Shown here in pieces: positions 1 through 11,793 of a DNA stretch of 64,000 bases; the stretch's first letter is position 1; each line of letters opens with the position of its first letter. The position numbers and the translations under genes are program-made. The stretch is from Asterella californica (lineage: Eukaryota; Streptophyta; Marchantiopsida; Marchantiales; Aytoniaceae): positions 310,001-374,000 of the forward strand of contig JAYKYS010000016.1 in the NCBI GenBank assembly GCA_036924285.1, read 5' to 3'. The notes beneath the pieces are model-generated. The model made no database searches. It saw only the letters and a list, made by a program, of their open reading frames with translations, and had not been told where the DNA came from.

Positions 1-111
1 AGTAACCAACTCAGAAAATCGCTGGAGATACTGTCTGATGCTCCCTGTCTGTCTCAGATGAATGAGCTCTAGTCGAAACTGTGTAGCTTCATCCACTGGT
101 ATCAAATGTCT

Positions 112-657
112 TCAGAGTTCATCCTTCAGCTCCGGCCAAGTGGACATAGGAGTTGTACCGTTCAAACTCCTCATCCGCTGTTGACCTCCATACCATTCTT
201 TTGCTTCTCCTTCCAATCTACTAACATCATAGATGAACCAGCTGCGCTCATCGAAGTTCTCCAAGTAATTCTCCATCTCAGTAACCCATAACTCAAACTT
301 GGAAAAGCTTTTCTCACCATTAAAGGCTGATGGCGTTGCTGGTTCAGCCCACTTTACTTTCCGCTTGTGCCCTTCTTTGGCTGAGCTGCCTTCCGTCACA
401 TTCTCTTGCACCTTCTGTGACCCATCTTCATTCTTGTCTGCTTCAGTAGCATCAACTGCTCCTTCACCCAGCAATGCTAAATCCTTGACTTGCTCAACTT
501 GTGGTACATGGACCTCTGCTTCTTTCTCATGTGTCGCTTTTGCTTGAGCTAAATCTGCCTTGAGCACCTTGTTCTCAGCTTCCACTTGCTCAAGTCGACC
601 TTCCAACTTCTTCAGAAACGCCTTCATCTCGTCCATCCCAGTCGGCACGGCTTCCAT
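112..657 (-). CDS. Ty3/gypsy gag, N-terminal part (element A)
   Basis: Open frame of 181 codons starting 37 bases inside a primer-binding site. Residues 1-60 form a charged coiled coil (FLKKLEGRLEQVEAENKVLK). After a low-complexity acidic middle comes the gag-domain signature around residues 108-140: FNGEKSFSKFELWVTEMENY, then a stretch ending LEGEAKEWY, as in plant gypsy capsid proteins. The capsid would package element RNA in cytoplasmic virus-like particles. The start is chosen because it is the first ATG after the primer site. The frame stops at 112; the remaining gag and pol should lie left of the window, so completeness cannot be judged. Confident as gag; subfamily uncertain. Confidence 0.8.
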   Translation of the reverse strand: MEAVPTGMDEMKAFLKKLEGRLEQVEAENKVLKADLAQAKATHEKEAEVHVPQVEQVKDLALLGEGAVDATEADKNEDGSQKVQENVTEGSSAKEGHKRKVKWAEPATPSAFNGEKSFSKFELWVTEMENYLENFDERSWFIYDVSRLEGEAKEWYGGQQRMRSLNGTTPMSTWPELKDEL

Positions 658-693
658 TGTCGATGGTGTTCAACAAAGATTCAACCTGAACCT

Positions 694-705
694 GCTCTGA
701 TACCA
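694..705 (-). promoter_or_regulatory. Primer-binding site, initiator-Met tRNA type
   Basis: The minus strand reads TGGTATCAGAGC, the 12-base sequence complementary to the 3' end of plant initiator methionine tRNA. Most plant LTR retrotransposons use it to prime minus-strand cDNA. It lies between the LTR end at 708 and the gag start at 657, exactly where expected. Confidence 0.9.
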
Positions 706-707
706 AC

Positions 708-1755
708 TGTAACGTTCGACCGCAGATCACGGAGTTGAGTTGTCCATCTCTAGTCAATGAATCGCCGAACGTGAACCTCCTTGAAGACCTTGTACTATAT
801 TTGTGTCTCCAGATCCGGTTCGTTAAACTTTTCGCTAATAAACACCAAGGATTTGATAACCGTCGGACGGGTTTGGAATAACTAACTAGTCTTCTACATG
901 TCTCTGCTACTAATCTCAGGTTTCAAAATACAATGGAAACTATTCTGGACCTGGATTGGACAGAATTTGGGCAGCGCTTCCGCTACTGGTGATCAAGTCG
1001 GAACGCAGTAACCCCTGAAGAACCACAGCCAAGACTAGGAAGGCTAGTGGATGCTAAGAAGTAGGAAGGTATACTGAATAGAGTCAAATCCACACCAGAC
1101 GCTTCAATCCAACTTTGGCACTCAATCCAAGCTTGCTTATCATATAACAAAGCAAATCACGGGCTCATATACATTACACAGCGTTTTCTTGCTAACAAGG
1201 TCTAGAAGAGCTCTTGGGACGGCAATTCTTCACTGCTCTGCAAATCTCCTGATAATTTCACTCCAGAACGCTATCTCTTCAGGAATCTTCACTCTGAATG
1301 CTGAAATCTTCCACTCAATAGACTATCTCAAATTACAGATATGATCAGCACTGAAATCTCTCTGGTACTCTTAACCGGTAACTATTCACCCACAGTCTAC
1401 ACCCAGTGTAGTCAAAACACAGTTTCCAACCTGCCTTTCCTGCCTGCCAAGGTTGAGTGGACCATTAGAAGAGCCTTACTGGTAAGGCTCTTCTAATGGT
1501 CCACTCAACCTATGCTCTCTGGTCTGATAAGTCTTAAATCTCTGGTCTCGTACAGTCTCTAATCAGTCTCTCTGCCAGCCACCAACCTGAGAACCATGCG
1601 CAGTGACCTGAAGTCAGGAAGTGAAAAACGTTAATGAGGCATTTTAGGATTCGCGACCCCCTTATCTAGTCCTGGAGAGTCTTCCGCTCAGACCTTGTAG
1701 CCGCCGTGTTATGTTGTCTAATCACTGTCCCCTGTTTATAGTAAACGGCGTTACA
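708..1755 (-). repeat. 5' LTR of gypsy element A (1048 bp)
   Basis: Bounded by matching inverted termini: TGTAACG at 708-714 and CGTTACA at 1749-1755. Two bases separate it from the primer-binding site, which fixes one edge. The presumed flanking target duplication on the right begins AATAA; its partner is outside the window. The LTR would carry promoter and polyadenylation signals; I could not place a TATA box confidently. A large perfect hairpin lies inside it (separate entry). The right edge rests on terminal complementarity only, since the partner LTR is not in view. Confidence 0.7.
1451..1510. repeat. Perfect 29-bp inverted repeat with 2-base loop
   Basis: Arms 1451-1479 and 1482-1510 are exact reverse complements, separated by TG at 1480-1481. 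The sequence sits inside the LTR of element A. Transcribed, it would form a near-blunt 29-bp hairpin, longer and cleaner than chance allows. It may be a recent fold-back synthesis product or a functional hairpin; the sequence alone does not decide. Confidence 0.95.
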
Positions 1756-4700
1756 AATAAGTACTGTTTAATTACGTCAGTTAAGTAAATGCTTTGTGAA
1801 TGATACGGGCATTTGCACAATGTGTTTAGTTCTTCCAGTGCAAGAGGATTCTTGCTGCTGTATGGAAACGAAAAGAGTTTGCGATTTTCTACATTATTCA
1901 GAGCACCTGCATATATCCAGACGTTTAATTTATTATCGAACTCTTTCGGCAAGAAGAGTTAGGTAATAAATTACATTTATATTAAATTAATGAATAAATA
2001 GCTAGAAGTTCCCGGACTAATATCGTGGTAGTCTACTCAGGCCTTATGGTTTATATGTTTTATTCCTTGCATTTTCAAGCATAAGCTAACAGTTAAGATT
2101 TATCTAATATTTTTATTCGCTAGATATGTAATTTTCATTTTACACTTATATTTTCCAGATAATAACAAGCAGGGCAAAAGTTCCAAGAAGTTAATCGACC
2201 ATGCATACTATTCTTTTAGTAATTTGGAATTAAACAATTGTTGGATATAGCACATGCTTGAGGCCGAAGAAAATTTTAAGTGAGAGACGTAAAATGTGGC
2301 TGGTGAATGCACCTACATCAAAGCGGAGGTATGATAAGATTCGTTTGACTTGATACAGTTATCCCGTAAGGATTATAACGGCCAGATGGACAGACAGATG
2401 GGACAGACAGATGGGTGTTTTCTTCCTTACAGTAGAACATTGGTGATTGGTCAGACAAGATCCCGGACCTAAAGTATGAATCTCCTTCTTGTCTAGGAAG
2501 AGTTCATATCGTGCTCTTTTGCGTTCGTGTTTCCGTTCATTCTTCTCGGGAAAATTTTCTGGTAGGTTGAGGATATTTTTACAACACTTACTAATTTCGA
2601 TGATTTTCAAAATATTATCCATAATATTAGATATCTTCATCACGTTCCATGAAAATTAAATATGTATTCACGAACTTTGAAATGTGACTCACCTACTATA
2701 GAACAGTAGATTTATCTCTTTGAGAGTAGAGTCTAACATGACCATGATTTACCTGAACATGAATCTGAGAAGTGTAATGGAAGTGTGGATAAGAGAAACG
2801 GGATGCAATATATTGGTATTGAATATGCAATTATTTGTAACTAAATATATTATATATATATAATTGTGACGGTGATCGATATCACCATGAACGCCAGTAA
2901 AAGGTGCTGTTCTGAACGAATTACAAGTAAAGGAAGTCGTAGGAAAAAGTAACCGAAATATGAAATATACTTATGGTAGCGAAAACGCACGTCCAATAGA
3001 ACTACAAATTTACTTTACTGCGCCATTAATACATTGTCAGACTTGACTCCACCTTTTCTAAAGATTGTTTTATTTTATGAAACTTTAACTCGCAACAGCC
3101 AGTTCGGCAAGTCAAAACGTAATATCATCTGAATGTGAGACGTACATGTAAACAGTCAGTCATGTATCTGCACATAAAGTTTAGTTTGAAGTGTTTATAT
3201 AGTAGATTATCAGTCCGTGAGATCTTTTACTTGTCTTATGCAGTGTCTTCACATGATATGACGATGAACTTGTTGAACTTACTATTGCCAGTGTGATCAA
3301 ATAAAGGAGTCTTAAGAGATGCACACGTATTAGAGATGCGGTCAAGTATATTTCTGGCAATAAATCGATGTGAAAGTAGCTTTAGTTAGTTCTCGTATCT
3401 TTTTTCGCTGAATACGATATTCTTTGACAATCCAAGACTAGGATTCTTTTCGTAAACAAACAGTTTCTTCTTCATACTATATACATGATGTGCGAATCGT
3501 GACGTCCACCAGTCTGTAGCCCGTGCCGATGAACATTAACTTGTTTGCAGTCCCATCCGCCCATAGCCGGAGCTATATGAAGTCGAATCTTTCTGCCAGG
3601 AGAGCTCAGTCCATGCAAGGACACCAGAGTTCGACTGCAAAATGCCTAAACAATTGCGTCGCGTGCCTAATCCGCTTCTAGTAAGAAAACGGAAGAAAAC
3701 CAGTATGTAACCCGTCCTATTCTCCTGACTTGAAGGGCAAAAGAAGCTCACGTTTGGGCCCAAAGAAGCCGTCCTAGACCACGCATTTAGGGACATACGG
3801 TAAACGTCCGCCAGTGCTTACGCATCTTATCCATCCTTTTACCTTGTGCCCGTCTCTTGTTTGGTGTTATATGTTCCGTAGGTGTGCCTTTTATGCAATT
3901 GACATCAAATATAGCTTTTAGAACAACAGATGGGCGGAGGAGTGGATATGCATGCCTGGTCAGTGAATTTGGCTTCTGTCCGGTAGGGCATAATGCTCGA
4001 ATGCAGACAGCAATGTTGACGCAAAGACCTCGAGGCCACACTCTTTGTTTTCTGCTTTCTGTACGAAAGGACTGGTGAATTCTTTCAGAGTTTCCAGGTA
4101 GAAATCGCTTGTTAAACCCCGCGTGCGGGTATAAAAGCAAAGAAAGGAATATTCTTTTGTCTTCCGCGTGTACGTTAGGTTAGAGAGAATCTAGATACAG
4201 TTTTGTTCCAAGAAACCACCAGAACTCGTTTCAAAATTTGTGCATGGATACTCGATAAGTGAAGTGATCACATACTGTAAAGCTCTAGGAGAGATTCGCT
4301 TTAAGGCCTTAACAAATTCTGTTCTCTCAAGAAAGCTCTATTAACAAAAGCGTTTTGAGTATAACGGGTAATATTTTTCTCAAAGACAAGTCATCCGCAG
4401 AATGAAGTAATATTGGTTACCAGGAATGTTTACTTCCTTGTATATTCACCTCTTCCAAGTTTGAAGACGGGAAGAGTTAAGTGATCAATTAAATTACATA
4501 AAAAATAAAAAATACGAAAAGACTCTAGCCCGTTCTTATCTTTCCTGTTGTGCGTTCTAACCTACTTTCCTTATGGGTTTTCTCTGCAACATCCGGCATG
4601 TATTTGAAAGTTAATATATAATGTATATAGAAATATTAATTTTATTTCTAAAATATTAATTTTTATTTATAATATCCATTCACATCTCGAAGACACCCGC

Positions 4701-7700
4701 GCTGGTGTTTCTGGTCCAGTGACCCAGAAAAAGATATATTTTTTGTTTCATCCCAAATATTTACATTTTTTATTTTTTACGTTTATCTTTTTCTTCCATC
4801 CGGTCTGTAAGCCGGCCTGTCTCTCACCCAAGGGTACCTCAGATGACTAGGATTACTAGTGCACCTTAATTACAAAGATTCTATCATACCCATGCTCACT
4901 TCACTCAACACTCTGACCCGTATGGTCACATCGGTCCCTCTAATAGCGTTCCTGCAAACAAGTTCTAACCCCGCTCTCCACATTGCATCACATAGTACTC
5001 AAGGACTCCCAAGGTCTCCAATGCTCACTTTACTTATAGACAGGAAAATGAGAGTCCTTTCCACTCTCTCAACTCCTCCTTATATACTCTACAACTTCTT
5101 ACTGTGGTAACTTTTACTAATTTACGTTACCTCATAGTAAGTGTGCAATCCCAAATAGTAAAACTTCTAAAGGCTACTAAGACTTAACAATAGCACACAC
5201 ATTACTTGTTCTACTTTACTAAAGTAAGAGATTCTCCTACTTTAGCTTTTGTAAGTGTTAACTTTTCACGCTATCCAATCGGAAGACGACAACAAACTAT
5301 TACGTCTTTTGAGGAGCATCTTTAGATCTTTGTGCATGACTTTCCATCATGCATCCAATCAGCGATGGTCAACAAAGTTACATACTTTTGAGAAACATAT
5401 TTAGAGCTCCGCACTTGTCACATAGTGCCCTAGTGGAACCTCTAATAGTTTCCTCAACTTAGTTATAACTATCTCAGCTAGTCATGACTACTTTTAATCA
5501 CTCTAGATTTAGATCTTCGAACTAGAGTAACCTATAAGATAGTCATACCTAATGAAATTTATATAAGCACGCACACGAATAATGGGATACTTGTGGTGTG
5601 ACAGGTCCGAAGTACACTTTGGATGCATATTTGTTTGGACACTTGGGTTTTAATAAAAGAAACAAGAGTTACGCTTCAGGGGCTATTCGTTAGTGACTTA
5701 TCTAGGCTCTATTTTTCTTTTTTTTTCAGTTTTCACAACAACTCCATTCTTTCGTTAATGTGATTATATTTCTCTTTTTAGTTTTATAACGATTACATCA
5801 TTCTGTTTTATTAAAAACTAATTTCTATTTTATTAGTTTTCACAATTTACATATCACTGTACTAACACATATACAAACAAAGTGTTACGTTTGCAAAGAC
5901 ATTGCGTGAGAATCAGGTTAATTATTAATTCACATGTTACATTAGAATAAAAAGAACTTTCCGTTGCTAGAAGACGAGAAGGACTTTTCACTTTTCTTTC
6001 CGACTTTTGTCTGGTTCTGAACTCTGCAGAATCAGCTATGCAAATGCAGAGCAATAACAGACAACAGGGATGAGATGAAAACGAGAAGAAGAGAGAGGAC
6101 AGACATTTCTTGTCTTGTCTTGAAACTAATTTCACGGGCAGAGTAGGACAAACGGGATCCTTGTCATCAGTTTCGTGCAGGAATATGTTTTTCCCCCTCG
6201 TAACTTTACTCGTGCTTTTTACCCACCCGGGGACCGGGCGTTCCTTGAATAGGTTTTTTCAAATACTTTGTGCTCAGAATGGAAATACGTAGAATCAAGT
6301 GAAACCTGAACTAAAACCTTCTCCTCGGAAGAGCGTCAACGAGTTCGTCTACCTTATTTGGAGGAAAATTGTTGACCTGATAATTTCCGTTGAATGGTCG
6401 TGATTAGCATTCCTGGTCAGAACCAGTCTCTCCGTTCACTTCAGCAACTTCACCCTCACGTTTCCTACCAGTTCTCGTTGGGATTTCGTCCCTATCGGTA
6501 TCTATCGATCTCTAGGGCTTGATTTGAATCGGTCCGACAAACATGTCGCAAACATCGTCATCGGACGAAAGAAAAAAAGGAAGCTTTTGGACCGTCTGGA
6601 TGAAATCCTGCCTTGGCATCATCTTTCATATTTTCTACTGTACTGCACGACATTCGCGCTGGAGCAATGGGGATTCGAAAGTGCCGGAGCATTTGGGACC
6701 CGTTCTTCTGCCTTGACTATTACGTGTAGCTTTCATGCACAGTACACGTCTGTGTACTCAACCGCACCGGGAGGTGAATCAAGTGATTAATTCCTATACT
6801 ATAAGCTCTTCCCACTACACGATTAGTCCAACAACCATTCGCGCAGAGGTATTAAAATATCCTGGAAATTTTCTGCCCCGTAGCTTCAGGCTTCAGCATT
6901 TGCCGCTGTTCAGACTGCGTAGGAATGGATGTTCGAGAATCCATCCTGCAGTAGATTAGTGTGACGCTACTGGGAGGTTTTCTCTGCTACTTCATTCACT
7001 TCCACTTCCTTACCCTCACCGGTTACTGCTAAAACAAATCTGTTTTGAAGAGAAATAAATAACAAGAGTTGCAGTACCATAGACACGGAGAAGGAGTTTG
7101 GAAGAGATTTACTTTACCGCTATCGTATCTATGTTGCATGAGGGGGTGTGCGGAAAACCCAAGGTTCCTGGCTGTGGAGTTTTTTCATAGATAAAAAGTG
7201 TGTCGAGAACACACAATCATGCAAAACTTCATATTAAGTCTAAATATATTTTCTATTTACACTTGCAAATCTAATATATTTTTAATATTTATAAATCATT
7301 CTAAATCTCTAAATAGCAAACTGAACAAACTGCTCTTGAAAAACCTATCCAATCATTTCTCAAAACACCTCAAACAGAGATCTAGAGGTAGAGTTAAGGT
7401 AAGGTAAGCTTTTTAACCCAAAACCGTTTCTAAATGTGAACTCTCAATTCTACTTTCCTCCTTTGCTAACACAAACGTCTTCTTCGAATTTCAAATCAAG
7501 AATCTAGTATTTTGTTAGAAAGCGCTTGAGAAATTCTTTCGAATGATACCAAGAACAGCCTAAACTAAGCTCCATAGACACTATTATGGCCCTTCAAAGT
7601 TATTATTTTGCAACTCAAACTTTAATAACTCTCTGCGAGCGCGGAGACTTTTTTTTTTCAACCCCAAATTGAACTTTCATAACAGCCACCACTAGCCAAA

Positions 7701-8250
7701 ATCACTCTCGAATACTTATCCAACGGTACTAAGAACATCCCAAACCTAGCTCCCTAGGTGACGTTACGAACCTTCAAAGTTTATCCGTAGATGTGTAGGC
7801 AAAAAGCTCACGTGAGTGCATATGCTTTTCTCCTCAAAAATACAACCAACTTAGACCTTTCACTACTCTGTCATCTAACCTCCAAATCTAGTGAAAATTG
7901 TTACGTTGGAAATTCCATGTAGTTAGCTCTCCAACCATACCACAATCATCTCCTACCAAACTTCACAGCCCCAGGTATTACATAGAATCTTCCATGGACA
8001 CGGATGCTTTGCGAAGAATGCGATCTTCAAAGACAAAGCCTTTTATTTAATAGTCGAATAACAACACATTCGGAAATCGTTAGGTCAAGATCAAGAATTG
8101 TCTAACTGTCTAACGACGGCATGTATCTGGATACTAATTTGCAAGACTAACTATGTGGATTAAACTGTATCTAATAACAACTCTAGATATACAATATAGT
8201 TTCAGACAATCCTTCCATATCCGGTCGAACAATCCTTCCGTATTAATCTA
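1756..8250. other. Gene-free, AT-rich stretch with no recognisable gene
   Basis: About 6.5 kb with only short, compositionally ordinary open frames, none with a recognisable motif. Small features seen: a GACAGACAGATGG-type tandem near 2381-2415, a TA-rich run near 2840-2865 and AT-rich blocks near 4600-4680 and 5700-5840. The block 3536-4140 is less AT-rich and has overlapping frames on both strands, so it could be a very decayed transposon, but I could not match it to a transposase. Nothing else is supported. Confidence 0.5.
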
Positions 8251-8527
8251 TAACGTCATCCCGATGACACATTCTGGATCGTCCTCTAAGTTATAGACGA
8301 AGACTAAAGGTTACAAACCTAAGGTTTGGCTTGCTATTGCTTCGTCCTTGTAGCTCCAAACTCGTTGATTTTTGTGGCATCGGAAGTCTCTGAAGTCAAA
8401 TTTCGAATGATATCTACTCCACCTAGAGCTGATGTCCCTAGCACAAGATACAGATGAAAACCTTCCTATGACATGAATACTTTTTTTCACCAGTATCAAA
8501 AATCACAGTTAACTTTGACACCTCATA

Positions 8528-9010
8528 GTTCATTCTGCGCTAGTCCAACGATCAGAGTCTTCCAAGAAGTACTCATCCATCAACGCATGAGAAAACGTCT
8601 TCCAATCCTTGCCAAAATGCTTTGTTAGTATTTTAACATAATCTCTAATCTCTCGAGCTGTTACCAACTCAAACGTCTCAATCATCTCATCTTCTGAGAG
8701 TCAGTTTAGCTTCATCTCCTTCACAGATACCTTGAGACATCCCTCTCATCAAATTGGTCAATCTTACTGACAATTGCTTCAAACGTCTTTATCGCCGAAG
8801 CTTCCATTCGTTCATCAGATTGTTGTTGCCGTAAGAACAATGTGAATGCTTGAAACATCGATGCAATTGTTAGATCTCATTACACTTTTGGTAATCCACC
8901 GAACCACTAGCCTCATCTTCGTCATCGTTCTTGTCTTTATCATGACTGTCAATCTTTTCTTCAAACTTCAAACACAAGAAACCTCCATCTCGAACCTTCA
9001 TATAGAGTTC
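8528..9010 (-). pseudogene. Gypsy gag fragment lodged in element B integrase
   Basis: Reading leftwards, integrase similarity of element B ends near 9010 and an acidic stretch follows (SHDKDKNDDEDEASG). Then come segments AIVSKIDQFDERDVSRYL and, after a frame change, DEMIETFELVTAREIRDYVK and HALMDEYFLEDSDRWT. These match in order the gag at 56999-57793 (AIVNTCGRFEGRDISRYL, ASFELAVIPELRDQV, SLREEFLEEYSERVT). The fragment has at least two frame breaks. It is a relic of the gag family of elements E and I, not part of an integrase, so it probably arrived by nested insertion or a fusion deletion. Edges are approximate. Confidence 0.6.
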
Positions 9011-9764
9011 ACCACCTGCCGATGTAGAACTCCCTGCAAGAGTCAAGTCAAGAGGTCCTTCTGACTCACGTCCGTAAGCCAGTAAGAAAAGCGATTCGCT
9101 GGTTGCTGAATGCTTCGTGGAATTGTAGCAATACTTCGCAAGGCTGAGCCACTCCGCGCAATCACTTTGGTCCGCGCTCACATAATTCCTCAAGTATTGA
9201 TTCAGAACCGAGTTAACTCGTTCCGTTTGTCCATTTGTTTATGGATGAAAGGCGGTACTAAATTTTAACTTAGTCCCCAATTTTTGAAACAAGTGTTTCC
9301 AAAAGACACTTGTGAACTTAGAGTCTCTATATGAAATAATACTCCTAGGCAATCCGTGTGAACGCCATCAAGTATCTAGGAACAACCGAGAAGTCGTGAA
9401 CGCTGTTGCAGTATCCAAGGTCGGGATAAACTTCGCTAGTTTGCTAAACCGGTCAACTATCACAAAGATTGCATTGTATTCCTTTGAGTCAGGCAGAGAG
9501 GTAATGAAGTCCATGCTTATGCTTTCCAAAGGTCTGGCTAGAATTGGCAAAGAATGAAGCAATCCTTGTTTCTTCTCATAAGAAACACGATTCGCTTGAC
9601 AGGTTACGCATGTTTTCACAAAGTGGGCAACATCGTCTTTCATGTGGAGCCAATAAAACTTTTTTAGCTATCACTGCTAAAGTGGACTTTTGGCCTTTAT
9701 GACCTGATAAGGGCGCATCATGACATTCTTTGAGGAACTTCGTCCTAAGTTTTCCTTGTCCCAC
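9011..9764 (-). pseudogene. Element B integrase (broken)
   Basis: The zinc-binding HHCC region spans about 9764-9590: HDAPLSGHKG supplies the histidines and CVTCQ the cysteine pair. The catalytic core follows: first Asp in ESISMDFITSLPDS (about 9500), second Asp in the ISYRDSKF region (about 9340), and Glu in TNGQTERVN (about 9230). The segment ending in YCYNSTKHSATSES marks the end of the core. This enzyme would insert element cDNA into the chromosome. Defects visible: a frame change inside the zinc region, a stop after LFLDT (near 9368) and a TAA at 9239-9241 where the family has Gln (HPQTNG). Similarity stops abruptly near 9010. Confidence 0.85.
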
Positions 9765-10416
9765 ATAAATCCGACTTTGTTGAACATGAGTAAGCCATGT
9801 CTCAGCTGCATGTTCTGCAACTTCACTCCTCGCTTGAGCCGTTTCAGGTACTCTTTCGCTTGATCGTCACCCATGTAACCTTCGCGTATTCGCCTCTCTA
9901 AGTCTGACTCCTTAGGATACATAGCTCGCAAAATCTGTGTTGACGATGGAAGATATTCCTCCTTGCGACTCAAGGCGTCAGGAACCACATTGTCCTTTCT
10001 CGCTTTGTGGATTAATTCCACATTCATGAGCGCCAAGGTATCATGCCACCGTAGTTGCTTTGACGTCACCCGATCTTGTGTCTCAAAGTACTTGAGCGAA
10101 ATATTATCAGTATACACTTGGATTTTGTGAAGTCCCAAGTAATGCCGCCATTTCCTCAAGCAATGAACCACCGCAAACAGTTCCTTCTCGACTCTCCGTC
10201 CCAGATAACTTCTTGCTTTCGTACGCTTTTGACAAAATAGCTTTGATCGTCTGAAACGTACCATCCACCTCCTTGGTCCAACTTACCTGTGCGTCTTTGC
10301 CCGTCCAGTCTGTCAGCGGCTTCGCGATCTTTGAAAACCCCTTCACATACTTGCGATAGAACTGCGTCAATCTTAAGAATCACCGCATCTCCTTCATTGT
10401 AGTCGGAGGCTCTCAA
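9765..10416 (-). pseudogene. Element B RNase H and connection domain
   Basis: Two overlapping frames carry it. The connection region reads FYRKYVKGFSKIAKPLTD. RNase H then reads ELFAVVHCLRKWRHYLG, QVYTDNISLKYF and KARKDNVVPDALSRK, the standard gypsy RNase H landmarks (first Asp region decayed; Glu in KELFA; Asp in YTDN; final DALSR). It would degrade the RNA strand during reverse transcription. Frame changes occur near 10110 and 10260, so the domain is not intact. Confidence 0.85.
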
Positions 10417-10515
10417 GTCACAATCGCGTCCACCTTCTGCATATCTAGGCCGACTCCTTCTGCACTAATGACATGTCTCAAGAAGTTAATGCGTTCCTAA
10501 CCAAACTCACTCTTG

Positions 10516-11115
10516 TCAACGTGACAAACAGCTTATGCTCCGCAGCTTCGTCAACACCACCCTTAGCTGCTCCGCGTACGACTCTAAGGTTTTGGAGTAG
10601 ATCAAGATATCGTCGATGAAAACGATGACAAACTCATCCATGTCCTCGCGAAAAATTGTGTTCATCAATGTAGTGAACGTCGAAAGCGCGTTGTAGAGTC
10701 CAAATGACATCACCACGAATTCAAACGATCCGTATCTGGTTCGACAAGCGGTCTTCTCAACATCTGGGTCAGCTATCCGGATCTGGTAATATCTTGACTT
10801 CAAGTCTACCCTGCTGAAGGACTTAGCACCCGTTAGCCTATCAAAGAGATCGTCTATTCTTGACAAAGGATAATTATTCTTCACCGTCATCTTATTGAGT
10901 GCACGATAATCTACGCAGAGTCGTAACTTCCCATCCTTCTTCTTTGCAAAAAGGACTGGGGCTCCATAAGGTGACTTGCTGGTTCGAATATATCCCCGCT
11001 CTAATAGCTCACCGAGTTGTCTTTTTAACTCAAGGAGTTCCACCTGATTGAGTCGATAAGGGACTTTGGAAGGTGGTTCTGATCCTAGTAAGACTTCAAT
11101 CTTGTGATCCACCAC
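10516..11115 (-). pseudogene. Element B reverse transcriptase
   Basis: The longest clean frame of the element (199 codons). It shows the RT blocks in order: [55 protein letters not shown] (catalytic Asp), [11 protein letters not shown], and [10 protein letters not shown] with the FIDD catalytic pair at 10606-10620. The family normally has S(G)YHQI and NAPSTF; the S-R-Y-Y and Y-N-A-L-S variants here suggest drift. The upstream protease linker is in another frame and the downstream thumb breaks at about 10516, so the enzyme is not expressed as a polyprotein. Confidence 0.92.
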
Positions 11116-11697
11116 CCGCCTTGGGATAACTCAGCAAGTAACTCGTCGGTCAAGACATCCTCAAACTCCTTAATCACTTCGTGAAGCACCTTCAGAAGTT
11201 TAGTCACGTCTCTTGATGTTTCCTTTTGTCTGTCACCCGTCATCAAATCCGCAACCCGCATCAAACACATGACTCCGTCATTGAAGTCCATCTGTTTGTC
11301 TTTGATCAAATTCACCGCAAAGTCGTCAATTTTCCATGTCTTTCGGATTAGCCTCACTCCCAACTTCCGTCCTTTAACTCTAACGTTCAACCTTAGAGGT
11401 TTCCGTCTAAGTTTCACTTCAAACCTATCCAAGAAAGTGTTTCCCAAAACCGCATGGATATCATCCATCTCGCACACCGTGAAGTTCTCTGTGAACTCCA
11501 GCTTCCCACACACAAATCGTACATCCAAGGCTACTTCGGAAGTTTGATACGTCTTGCCCTTGGCAAAGCGCACCTGAATAAGCTTGTCTGCCTTGGAGGT
11601 AGACAAGCCCAACTTCTTCATCAACTTTGGACTTATGAAGGAGTGAAAAGTCCTGGCGGTCCTGTGTCCACAAGAAAAGTAACATCACGGTTAGCAA
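11085..11697 (-). pseudogene. Element B aspartic protease and linker
   Basis: The active-site loop reads FLVDTGPPG (11651-11668 for DTGPPG). The family standard is DTGA or DSGA, so the Ala after Gly is changed to Pro. A stop follows shortly after (near 11634). The body continues in a different frame at 11085-11624, including CGKLEFTENFTVCEMDDIHA and VLGNTFLDRF, typical of the gypsy protease C-terminal half (I-LG.dFL). It would cleave the polyprotein; the altered loop and frame break make that unlikely. Confidence 0.75.
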
Positions 11698-11793
11698 CCT
11701 TGGCTTGTAGAAACATCAGTCCCGACGTCTTCTTCGTGGTTCTCAAGGTCACAGTCATCTGGCCTTCCAACAAGTCCTTTGCAACAAACGCAT

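Noticed and set aside
3536..4140. Possible decayed transposase (frames on both strands)
   Set aside because: I tried hAT- and Harbinger-like readings; no catalytic triad or dimerisation motif could be aligned.
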